From Haematococcus lacustris (Eukaryota; Chlorophyta; Chlorophyceae; Chlamydomonadales; Haematococcaceae): 64,000 nt of DNA. The stretch's first letter is position 1. Every line of letters begins with the position of its first letter. The notes under the pieces were generated by a model, which was given only the letters and a program-made list of their open reading frames with translations, did not search any database and was not told the origin of the DNA. Of the stretch, positions 43,433 through 52,917 are shown piece by piece. The stretch lies in the NCBI GenBank assembly GCA_030144725.1, contig JASKMD010000029.1, forward strand, positions 17,447,746 to 17,511,745. Reading direction: 5' to 3'. The position numbers and the translations under genes are program-made.

Positions 43433-43715
43433 ATATTTGATGAGCCGGTGCCTGCGGACTGCTACGCTCAAAACCACGCAGGCAAGGATAGCTACACCCC
43501 AACCCATGCAGCGGAGATAAAGTGCAAGCACGCCTGAACATGGCCAGGAGCAGAAATTTTATAATAATAAAGGAAATGGAAAGGAAGAAATCTACGCAAA
43601 TTTATGCAAACCTAGCATCCGCCAAAGCCGACTTAGGCCACTCGCCCATGGAGTGTGGTGGGGACCGTCCCCTTACTTTGCGAATCACATAGTCACTGAG
43701 CTCCAGCACCCGGCT
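43433..43715 (+). pseudogene. Duplicated last exon of the 62836-63649 gene
   Basis: 43433-43537 reads IFDEPVPADCYAQNHAGKDS, then YTPTHAAEIKCKHA and TGA, matching exon 3 of the gene at 63539-63649 (ILDEPLPADCYAQKHAGKDS). An acceptor-like GGCTGAGCAG precedes it. Similarity continues downstream to about 43715 (GAAATGGAAAGGAAGAAA, CCGACTTAGGCCACTCGCCC). The first two exons are absent, so this is a fragment. Confidence 0.75.
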
Positions 43716-43796
43716 CAAATGGAGGCCCTAGTGAGGGACAAGAGGGCTGCAGCAGGGAAAGCGGGCAGGTAGGGCGGCACCACTGCTTGCTTGCAG

Positions 43797-44011
43797 ACAA
43801 ACAAAACTCATTCAACATGCTATGCAATGAACTCAGCTATTCCAATCAAGTTGAAGCATCCTCGATCGCACCCTTGATGCCTACAAACCCACACCGGTGG
43901 CACTATTCCCCTAGACCACTGGGCACCTCATCAAAATCAACAGTTGAAAGGCTAACAGTCTGTGTAAACTAATAGGCCCTATGCTTGATGTCAAGACTAC
44001 TAGGCCCTATG
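43797..44011 (-). mobile_element. Dispersed retroposon copy with 17 bp TSD
   Basis: CCACTGCTTGCTTGCAG occurs at 43780-43796 and 44012-44028. The 215 bp insert, reversed, matches 2993-3159 and 5612-5831 and ends against the duplication in GAATGAGTTTTGTTTGT. The other end carries two AGGCCCTATG words. It is immediately preceded, at 43727-43745, by a type A terminal motif (CCCTAGTGAGGGACAAG). Confidence 0.75.
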
Positions 44012-44028
44012 CCACTGCTTGCTTGCAG

Positions 44029-45054
44029 CTCACTCCCATCCGGCACCAGGTGTTGACGGTGCAGCGGGGAGCAGCAGTCAGTGAACCATAGGCTCTTCAA
44101 AGGCTCAAGACACAGAGCTTTCAAGAAACAGCCCCGGTGCCAGTATATGGAAGGAGACCTGTTCTGTAGCGCTCACATTCATAGTCGTAGATGGCGGTTG
44201 CTTTTGCGAACTGGCAGCGCTGCAGGGCCAGGTCGTCCAGAGCCACGCTCCAATCACAGTGCAGTGGGCACCACCTGGAGACAGTGGGCAGCACCTGGAG
44301 CAGTGCAGTTAGCAGCGCCTGGAGCAGTGCGGTGGGCAGCACCTGGAGCAGTGCAGTGGCACTATGTTGAGGTTTGTGTCAGGTTGTCAGGGTGTCAGGT
44401 CAGGGTGATGGCTGGCCTGGGAGGTTGGGCGCACAGTCTATCGCTCTACCCACCCACAGTTGACAGGGCACAAGGGCAGGTAATGTTTATGGCTGCCATT
44501 CATCTCTGGGCTGAGTCAGCCTTGAAATGCTGTTGGTGCTGAGTCAAGTATGCTGTTGTTGGCAAACGCCATGGAATGAATATGATGGTGACTATAGTAA
44601 CATTTATATCAAGGCGTCTGGCAGGGAAGTTAGGGGCTTGCTGCTTCATCGGTCTCACAGGGGTGCGGTCAACATCAGTTGGTCCACACCCTCGTCTTGC
44701 ACCTACGTCGGTCGGGTCTCCCTCAACGCTTGCAGCACGGCACAGTGGAAGGGACCGCGATGTGGCGCAATGTGTTCCGGTGGGCGCAGAGTTGCCTTCC
44801 GTGGCATTATGTGCGCTGTGGAGGTGTCCTGCTGTCTTTGAAAGCTTTGGGAAGAAGTTGTGAATCCGCCCGCCACGGAACCATTTCTATCTAACTTCAC
44901 CAGCTGCACACCTTGACGTCAAGTAGGATTAGCCTTGTACGGGCTGCTTACCTGCCAAGCTTCGTAAAACGTATGTAAGCCACTAAAGAAACTGTTGTTC
45001 ATGGGCGTCCTCCTTCGCTTTTGCAGCCAGCTGGACATGAGCACTGCACCAGCC
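44029..45054. other. Intergenic, no gene recognised
   Basis: 44012-44080 duplicates 49270-49345, the 3' part of the minus-strand gene at 49336. GGCACCACCTGGAGCAGTGC-like repeats lie at 44265-44350. Nothing else was identified. Confidence 0.4.
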
Positions 45055-45385
45055 CTCTTGTCCCTCACTAGGGCCTCCATTTGAGCCGGATCAGAAGTAC
45101 CTACTAGCAGCCACTAGCAGCCACTAGCAGCCACTATAACTAGACCCGACTCAAACAGTGTTATTGGGCTGTGTGGAGTAAACCCAGTGCACATGGCACA
45201 TGAGCCGCCTACCACCTACACTATTGCCTGACCCTAGGGCTATGATGTAGAGTTGGCATGACAAAACATGCACTAATTGCAAGCTGATGACAGCTGAAAT
45301 GGGGGGCACACATTACTGTGCCACAGCAGGCTGCTGCTGCTGCTCCTGGGCCTTGGGGGGCTTATCTCGCACCCGCTTGTACCCC
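45055..45385 (-). pseudogene. Type A nuclease relic A9 (3' end and last codons)
   Basis: On the minus strand the last codons (YKRVRDKPPKAQEQQ) are followed by the conserved 3' block and the terminus GCCCTAGTGAGGGACAAG (sense) at 45057. It is truncated at 45385, where the 440 bp duplicated segment begins. Confidence 0.65.
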
Positions 45386-45404
45386 AGCACCAAACACCAC
45401 CTCC

Positions 45405-45843
45405 AAGCCTCTTAGCACATTCTTCCCCGGACTTCACCACCCTCCCTCCCCTACCTGCCCCACCCTGCCTCGCCCTGCCTTGACCGTGGCCATCTCTAGC
45501 GATGAGCCTAGCTGGTAGGGATGCGCACGCTCCCAGCCAAGCTCCTTCTGGGTCAAATCAAGGTGATGGTAACCATGGTGTGCTGCCGTTGATGCCGGCG
45601 ATGCTGACACTGAGATGGCTGGGCTGGAGTGGGTGATGCGCAGGCCACCAGCCTGATCCAAACCCTAGAGGGGACAGGCAGCAAGCCAGCCTCTCGGCTG
45701 ACAGCCTGAGGTGTGTGAGGCTCAGGCCGTGTGCATGGGAACATAACCCCACACAGAGAGAAAAACACTGTCTGGAGCCCCCAGTGAGGGTCAAGGTGCT
45801 GTGTGACGCAGTGGAGGGCAGGGCACGCAAGCTACCTGCTGGT
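45405..45843 (+). repeat. 440 bp duplication shared with 39275-39712
   Basis: Same segment as at 39.3 kb, here placed between a minus-strand (A9) and a plus-strand (A10) nuclease relic. It contains CCACACAGAGAGAAAAACAC and CAGTGAGGGTCAAGGTGCTG at its right. Confidence 0.85.
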
Positions 45844-45849
45844 GACCGA

Positions 45850-46445
45850 CCCCAGCAGAGCACTGCACCAGCCGGGTCAGCTCAGCTGTGAATGGCCAGC
45901 AGCCCTTTGAGGAGCAGCTGGACTCTGAGCAGCCCACCAGGCCTGCGGACTGGTAGCCTCCAGCTGTAGAGGTGGAACACCGCCTACTGCGTCCAGCCTG
46001 GAGCCAGCAGCGCGAGCAGCCAGTGCGGGGCCTGATGTGGTACCCAGCCCACCAAGGGCAAAGGCCAGGCCAAGGGCAAGGCTGCCAAGGCCAAGCAGGT
46101 GGCTGGACAGGGACTGCAATGCAGCGCCTTGGAGAGAGCAGGTGGCACCCGCTGGAGCTGCGTTACTGGCTAGAGGAGGGAGCTCTGCCAGCCAAGGGCA
46201 ATGAGTACCCAGGGCTGGGCTACAAGCGGCTGCGAGACCGGGCACCCAAGGCCCAGCAGCAGCAGGAGCCTGCTGTGGCACACAGTAGTGTGTGCCCCCG
46301 CTTGGAGATGTCATCAGCTGGCAATCAGTGCATGTCCGTCACGCCAACTCTAGGCTGTAGGCAATAGTGTATGTAGAAGGCGGCCATGCCATGTGTGTGG
46401 GAGGTTTACTCCGTACAGACAAAACACTGTCCCTAGTAAGGGTCA
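45850..46445 (+). pseudogene. Type A nuclease relic A10
   Basis: It opens within RuvC-II (CTSRVSSAVNGQQPFEEQL) and continues RLLRPAWSQQREQPVRGLMW; most of the linker is deleted (PTKGKGQAKGKAAKAK remains). The RuvC-III core is cut (GACTGCAATGCAGCG joins directly to GGAGAGAGCAGG). The tail YPGLGYKRLRDRAPK and the 3' block follow, ending TGTCCCTAGTAAGGGTCAAGG. It is a deletion derivative and cannot encode an active nuclease. Confidence 0.65.
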
Positions 46446-46897
46446 AGGTGCTGTCCAGCTGGATCCACAGTCCACAGGATCCACAGTCCACAGGAGTAGG
46501 TACCGCCGGCGTTGGTGAAGCACACAGCAGAAGCAAATACACCGCCACTTGACCTACAGCTGATTGTAGTCAACGGCAGGCTATGTTCCTGCATGGCATT
46601 GTGTCCGGGCGGATGGCATCAGGATGGGCACCAGGGCGCCGTGGGGGGGCAGTCTCAGAAAAGCTGTTGAGAATCGGCGTCAAAAGTGGAGGTGGGAGCG
46701 GAGTAGGAATCTATGACGGACGTCTCAGCACGCAAGTGTTTGGCGTCACGTACTTGGATACATTTAGCCTGAGTGACGAGTGACTATGCAAGCACAGTTT
46801 GCAACGCAGCACTAAACGCAGCCAAACCCACATAGTAGAGGCATCTTCTGAATTAGCACGCAGCAGATAGAGGGTCGAACACGCACAAAGCCTAGAA
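46446..46897. other. Flank shared with copy A5, then intergenic
   Basis: 46500-46625 matches 32095-32226. The rest, to the start codon of the zinc-finger gene, should hold its promoter, but no element was recognised. Confidence 0.4.
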
Positions 46898-48483
46898 ATG
46901 CACACATATGCAGGCCGCGAGCCAACGTGCAGCATCTGTCAAGCTGTATGCTCTGAGAGCAATGCTATGCGTTGCGTGCTGTGCGAGAGAGCCTTTTGTG
47001 AGAGTCCGGAGTTGGTCCTTTGCAGCTCTACCTGCTTCCGCACACACTTCAGCAACAAACATCGCGGGGCTTCAGCTCAGGCTCCCGCAGCAGTGGTGGG
47101 CGCCGATGCCTCTGTGTTCTTATCTGTGCGCACCCCCAACGCCAAGGCAGCGGTAGCGCTCAACCCACAGGCCAGGTAATCGAGGCTTGACAGTACATAA
47201 GTGTCAATAGGGAGTTGTGTAGCAACTGCATTCATCGACGTTGGTTTAGTTGCTGCCCGCACAGGCCGTTTTCAACACCCGAGCAGGACGTGCGAACGAA
47301 GGCGTCTAGGGGCGGAATGCACACCTGCCCACGCCTGACGCAGCCTGCCACCCCACCTCTGGCAGTGCAGCCGCCAGCTGCGCATGTGCCCACCCCGGTG
47401 CAGCGCAGCCTGTTCCATGAAGAGCCCAGCGAAAGCCCAGCAGCTTGCAACAGGCCTCCGCTGCAACCTCGCTTTGGGCGCTGGTCCCAGCAAGGTGGCC
47501 AGCCCCTGGCCCCCCTCCACTCCCACTCCTTCAGCTTGCCTGGCAGCCTTATCCACCACCCCCCGCCTGGACCTTGTGGTCTGCAGCGAGCGCCAAGCAG
47601 CTACTCAGACGCCGACACCTGCCCAGCCCTGTGGGAGAGCTGTATCTCCATGCCTGTGCTGGGGGGTGGACTCAGCCTGACCTCCACCCTTTCTGACTGT
47701 GTGGACAGTGAGGAGGGCCCTGAGCCAAGCCGCGGGCCCGCGGGGTGGTTTGTGTCCGCCATCACACAGCTCAGGCAAGGCAGCCAAGAAGTGGCCACTG
47801 GCCTGGTGCAGAGCATGGGCCGCATGGAGGGTGCCCCTGCTGGGCCTCCTCTTCACAACCACAACAGAGAGCAGGACGGCAGCGCTGAGCTGGGCCTCCC
47901 CTCGCTCTGCCTACCAGAGAACTTGGATCTGTCACCCCCCACTGCCCCAGACCCCTCCCGCCCTCACCTGGACGGAGCCTGCCTGCCAGCACTCCTCCCA
48001 GCAGCAGAGGTTGATCAGGCAATAGCGGGTGAGCTGAGTCATGAGCAGGAGGTGGCCCTGAAGTGTGCCCGCTTCCACCAGGCCCTGGCGGCTGTGGAGG
48101 CTGAGTTTGCGGCAGAGATGGCTGCACAGCAGCTGCTGGAGCAGCAGCAGCAGCAGCAGGCTCAGCAGGTGCAGGGGCCGGCCCTGCCACGGCCAGTGGG
48201 TCAAAAGCAGAAGCAACAGCAGGCCCAGGCCCAGTCCAGGCCGAGTCCGGCACCGAGGTGGCAGGCTGGCCAGCTGGCTGCATCTCGGGCCACACACACC
48301 AGTGGAGCCCTAGTGGAGGCACCCTCTGCCCCAGCCCCTCGCCAGCACCAGCCTGCCAGTAACTTCCACCATGCGTACCTTGACCCAGGCAGCCAGTTGC
48401 CGCCACCTTGCTGGCCAACTGGCAGGATGGTGCACTATGCCACACCGCAGGCTCCTGGTCCCCGCTTGCCCTTGAACCTGTGA
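46898..48483 (+). CDS. MYND-like zinc-finger protein, two exons, 498 aa
   Basis: Exon 1 (46898-47175, donor GTAATC) and exon 2 (47265-48483, acceptor GCCCGCACAG) join in phase and end TGA. Residues about 10-55 hold CSICQAVC, RCVLCERAFC and LCSSTCFRTHFSNKH, a Cys/His spacing closest to a MYND finger (paired CxxC, then CSxxC...H...H); other zinc fingers remain possible. MYND domains mediate protein contacts. The remaining 440 residues are Pro/Ser/Gln-rich with one helical, Gln-rich segment (SHEQEVALKCARFHQALAAV, then a seven-Gln run), probably a coiled coil. It ends HYATPQAPGPRLPLNL. An upstream exon cannot be excluded. Confidence 0.65.
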
Positions 48484-49057
48484 CCAGACAGTGGCTATTG
48501 CCCAGCTGCCTGATAGCGCACTGCTTGCGCCATTGCGCCTAATGCCATCAGACATGTATTTGCATGAGCATGTGCTCCAGGGTGATGCATGGTCACTTAC
48601 ACATTAATCCCTGTTGCTGGTTGTGCAACTGTGATGCTTATTGGCATACACATGCCCCTTTTGAAACAATAGTGAGCCACAGGCAGTGCTTGGTAGCCAG
48701 GCACCTAGCCCAAGGAAGACAGCCGTGACGATGCAGGGTAGATCAGGGATTAGTTTTCCAGCTCGGCGGTCATTGTTTGTTATTCCAATGTATGCTATGC
48801 CGTGACACTGACATAGGCCTCGTGTTACAGTCGCGACATCATTGAGCAGGCTCAGTTGTGTAGCGGCCATGCCTTATGCTGAATGCCATGACGATAATAT
48901 TTGAGAGTCAGCATGTTGTCACATGACACGTTTGTAATAGTGCAGCTTGGGGTGTTGTGACGTAATGCTATGGCAAAGTAGACCATACATGCAAACAACC
49001 TCACACGATGCTATTCCAAGGCCACTAGCAAAACCCGCCATACCTGCACAGGAAAAG
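48484..49057. other. Intergenic, no gene recognised
   Basis: AT-richer spacer between convergently arranged genes; no feature seen. Confidence 0.45.
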
Positions 49058-49269
49058 CAAACTAACATTGAACAACTTGTTTGCCTGTCTCGCTCCGCTA
49101 CAATCACATTGAAGCATCCTCGGTCGCACCCTTGATGCCTACAAACCCACACCGGTGGCACTATTACCCTAGACCACTGGGCACCACATCAAAACTAACA
49201 GTTGAAAGGCTAACAGTCTGTGTAAACTAATAGGCCCTATGCTTCATGTCAAAACTACAAGGCCCTATG
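49058..49269 (-). mobile_element. Dispersed retroposon copy in a 3' UTR
   Basis: This copy matches 43797-44011 in the same orientation (GAAGCATCCTCGGTCGCACC, ACACCGGTGGCACTATT, GGCTAACAGTCTGTGTAAAC). It lies just beyond the stop of the minus-strand gene ending at 49336. A duplication is not visible on its left side. Confidence 0.7.
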
Positions 49270-49335
49270 CCGCTGCTTGCTTGCAGCCCACTCCCATCCG
49301 GCACCAGGTGTTGACGGTGCAGCGGGGAGCAGCAG

Positions 49336-50288
49336 TCAGTGAGCCAGGTTGATGCTGCCCAGCTCCTGCAGCTTGGCCAGCAGCGCCTGGTTGCTGGGGT
49401 CCTCAAAGACTGGCATGAGCATGGGGTGGCGGCGCAGCCCTTTGCGCACAAGGCGCCGCTGCAGCTGGTTGCAGCATGTCTTGAAGTTTGGGTTGGCGAA
49501 GAACATGCAGAAGTCTTTCAGCTGCCTGAGCATCAGGGGTCCTCGCAATCAAGGGGCAAGGGAGGGCCAGTGGGTGCTGCGGGTGCAAGGGCTGCCAGGC
49601 GGGCGCTGCAGCGCCTTTGGGGGGGTTGCCTGACTGGCTCAGGTTCTGACTCTGACTCTGACTCTGAGTCAGACTGTGGCTCTGGCTCTGAGTCACAGTC
49701 TGACTCGGAGTCAGAGTCAGTGTCAAACTCCATGCTGGCAGGCTGGGCAGGTGCTGGCTGGGCAGGGGCCCGTGGGGGTAGTGGAGGTAGGGGGGGAGCA
49801 TCAAGGGGTTGGGGGGGCTGGACGGCTGGAGGCTGAGGGGCGTTGGGGAAGCCCGGGGTAGGGTAGCCCACTAGAGCGATGAAGCGGAGCTGGGAGTGGA
49901 CCTCAGCCCGCAGCCGGAGGTGCTCCCGCAGCTTGCGCCTGGTCTTCTTGCAGCCGCGCAGCACTGCGCCCTCGGGGACCTTGATAACCTGCAGCCAAGC
50001 ACAATTGACATTTTGCTAGGCCATTTTGACAGGCCAAGACACAAGGCGGGGTCAACACAAACAGTGCGGGGACACATAAGGCGGGGCCGGCACCTGACGT
50101 CTACGCGTGGTCCAGCCATCCCGACGATCCTGTCGTTGCTTGCCTTGAGTAGAACGAGACGCTGCGATGGAAACCGACAGGAGCGACGGGTTATCACACA
50201 GCGCGTAACTCACGGATCTCACAGTCGGCTGGGGACACGCACCTTTCTGTTTCTTTCCCGGGTCCTTCTTGTGCTTCTTCTTAGCCAT
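49336..50288 (-). CDS. Unknown protein with basic N-terminus and acidic Ser/Glu repeat
   Basis: Minus-strand exon 1 (50288-50243, MAKKKHKKDPGKKQK, donor GTGCGT), exon 2 (50161-50094, SRSTQGKQRQDRRDGWTTRR, donor GTGCCG) and exon 3 from 49990 (acceptor GGCTGCAG, VIKVPEGAVLRGCKKTRRKL) join in phase. Exon 3 continues LREHLRLRAEVHSQLRFIAL, a Pro-rich stretch and a Ser/Asp/Glu repeat (49625-49740). The last coding block ends LAKLQELGSINLAH and TGA at 49336; it is in another frame, so a short intron (GTCAGG at about 49625 to an AG near 49525) or a frameshift must intervene. The basic start may be a nuclear or nucleolar signal. No family was recognised. It is divergent from the type B gene at 50775, 486 bp away. 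Confidence 0.55.
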
Positions 50289-50324
50289 CACGCAATGCGC
50301 AGTGCGACGGGTGGGTGCGATGGG

Positions 50325-50480
50325 TGGGTGGACAGCCCAGGGCTTAAGGTGCAGCTGAAAGGTGCAGTGAAAACGAGTGCACTACGAGTGTCCCTTAATA
50401 CACTCAAAGTATGGGATGGACGATATTACACGGTACTAGAAGGAAGAACAGCTTGGTACAGCTGTCAGGGGCAAAATAAT
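50325..50480. repeat. Dispersed repeat, intact copy of 38284-38830
   Basis: Uninterrupted counterpart of the repeat at 38.3 kb (GGTGGACAGCCCAGGGCTTA ... GGTACTAGAAGGAAGAACAG). It lies in the intergenic region between two divergent start codons. Confidence 0.75.
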
Positions 50481-50774
50481 AAATGATGCTTAACAGCCTG
50501 TGCAAGCCCGGTCATCTATGCCCCCGCCGGTAGTCTGCAGCCGGTCAGCTTGTAGCCCTACTGTGCCTACTGGGAGCTGGGACATGTGGCATCAACAAGA
50601 TTAACAGGAAAACCAGGAAACGTAGGTCAGAGCTGTTGTGAAGAGCATAGTCTTCTACGTCTTGCCGCTGACACAGGTCGGCGAAGACGACAAACAAACA
50701 AACAAAACCGCCAATGCAAACAAACAAAACCGATAATTCCTAGTATTTGTGATGGCTTGACGATGTTGTTTTTT

Positions 50775-52598
50775 ATGGCTAAGAAAAAAAGACGAACCGT
50801 GCCTAGGCCAGTGCCGGAGGACCCGGACAGTGACATTGAGGACCGCGACGAGGCACTACAGCCGGATCTCACCGAGGCGCAGCAAAATAGAAAGGTTTCC
50901 GGAGAGTCCCGCGCTGCCCGCGATAGGGACAACACATACCACGGCAGGAAGTGTAAGATAGCCCACCTCATCGACCACCTCCCGCAAGAGCTTTGGGATG
51001 CCTTCCTGGCCGACGCTGTGCGGCCACGAGCGGAGGCCATCAGCGAGCGTGGGGTGCTCGCCAGCCTGCTGTTGGGCTTACTCGTGCGCGGCTTGTTTAC
51101 CATTCGCGTAGCCGACCCGCTGGGCCTGCACGACCAGCCCGTGTACACAGACATCCCTGTCTCCCAGGCAGCCATCCCGGACCTAAGCTGCAGGAACCTG
51201 TTCCTGCAGCTGGTCCGCGGCCCACCCGGAAACGGCGCGAACACTCAGCCAAACGCGGCAGTGGCTGCCGTGCTGGCAGCGCACCCTGACCTTCGCGCCC
51301 GCCTCGCAGCAATCCCCCGCCACCTGTCTGACACCTGAGCTGCCGCGGATGGGCAGGGGCTTGGACGCAGTCAACCCACTGGCCCATCTTCACGCGGAGT
51401 GGCTTGGCGTTGACCCTGGCAAAACCAATATGGCCACGGTGGCGCACGAGGAGCGCAGCGCCGCCGGCACAGTGGTGTCCGTGCGGCACTGGAAGCTTAC
51501 AGCCGGTCAGTACTACCGGGACAGCGGCATTACGCGGCAGGCCCAGGCGACCAAGACGTGGCTGGCCAAGGTGAAGCCGCAGCTCACAGCCCTGTCGCGG
51601 GTCAGCAGCAAGCCCAGCTCACTGGCCTCGTACCGGCGGTTCGCCGACACCGTCCTGGAGACGTACGACGCCATGTGGGCCGAGGTCTCAAAGAAGCGCT
51701 GGGCCAACGCCAAGTTCAGGCTGTACTGTGGCAAGATGCGCGTGGTGGCTTCATTCTGGGCCAAGGTAAGGCCCAGTAGCAGCTAGCCACGAGCTAGGCA
51801 GCAGCCAACCACAGTCAGCTCACCTGGCCAGCTGCTGCTGTTGCTGCCTATGTTGCTGCTACTACCTGACCTTACACATGTTTGCCATTGTGTGCTGTGC
51901 CATGTGTGGATGCAGGTCAAGAAGCAGGCACAGAAGCGGTGGCCGGACCGCATCCTGGCCCTGGCCTATGGGGCAGCTAGCTTCAGCGGCAGCGGCAGCA
52001 TTGGCTGCAGGGGTGTCCCAGTCAGCCAGATGAGGAAAGAGGCAGTGCAGCAATTCGGGGCAGGGCGTGTGGTGCTGGTGGATGAGTTCCGCACAAGCCG
52101 GGTCAGCTCAGCCTACAGCCACCCCATTGAGGCCTTGCCTGGGCAGCCGCCTGAGTCATTCAGGTGAGAGGGTCAGTGGGGGAGGGCCAGGGTAGTGCTG
52201 GGAGGTGGTGGAGTGAAGGCGGCTTGGTAGGGTCAAGATTGGGAAAGGTAAGGAATGAATCTTACAATTGTGCATTGCCCCATGTGTCCATGCAGGTGGC
52301 TGCGGCCAGTGTACAGCGAGGCAAAGCGCTCCCAAGTCAGGGGCTTGATGAGCTCAACAAGCTACAACATCAGGTAAGCACTGACCAGACACTGCACATG
52401 TACATGGCTGCAACATATCCCACATGAGGTGACACATGACATGGCACATGGCTTGACTCAATGCATTTTCCACACCATGTGCAGGTTCTATGACCGGGAC
52501 GTGTCAGCCGCGCTAAACATCCGCCGCTGCGCAGTTGGCCCAGGCCCACGCCCCACCGAGCTGTGCTACTGGGACGGCCGCCCAGCCATGCCAAAGCT
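50775..52598 (+). pseudogene. Type B Fanzor/TnpB-like nuclease copy B2, left part
   Basis: The N-terminal exon starts MAKKKRRTVPRPVPEDPDSD (an alternative ATG is at 50763), has a basic start and a helical domain, and stops at 51336-51338 (RHLSDT*). Copy B1 continues past this point, so about one domain is deleted and the frame shifted. RuvC-I (WLGVDPGKTNMATVAH, 51402-51449) is in the next frame. Exons 51349-51765, 51916-52163, 52296-52373 and 52485 onward join in phase and carry RuvC-II (VLVDEFRTSRVSS) and RuvC-III (YDRDVSAALNIRR). The three catalytic acids are present. The two CxxC zinc-ribbon pairs usual between RuvC-II and III in TnpB are absent. A LINE interrupts the last exon at 52599. 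Confidence 0.7.
51187..52598 (+). repeat. 1.41 kb direct duplication flanking the LINE, left copy
   Basis: Identical by eye, introns included, to 60965-62376 (constant offset 9778). It starts GCTGCAGGAACCTG after AA and ends CCATGCCAAAGCT at the LINE 5' junction. Confidence 0.95.
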
Positions 52599-52917
52599 GA
52601 CTGAGGTGGCCAGGGTGGTGGGCGGCTCCCAGGGGCAGCAGCAGCAGCCGCTCAGCCCTGCCACCCTGAGCCCTGACCCTGATCATGTTACTATCACCCC
52701 CACCCAGCGCGCCACAACGGGGGGAGGCTCGGCCAGGCCAGAGGCGGCCAGGGTGGAGCAGGTCTCGCGGGCACAGCTAAAGCAGCAGCCTCACCCCGCT
52801 GCCACCCCCAAACTTCCCACCGCAGCTAGAGGTGGCACGGCTTGGGTCGAGGGGGCTCAGGAGCTGCAGGTGGAGAGTTTGGCTTCCCGTAGCCCCAACC
52901 CCGGCTTTGAGGCGGGG

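Noticed and set aside
49525..49630. Frameshift mutation before the last block of the 49.3 kb gene
   Set aside because: A short GT...AG intron in the right phase explains the change equally well, so a mutation is not claimed.
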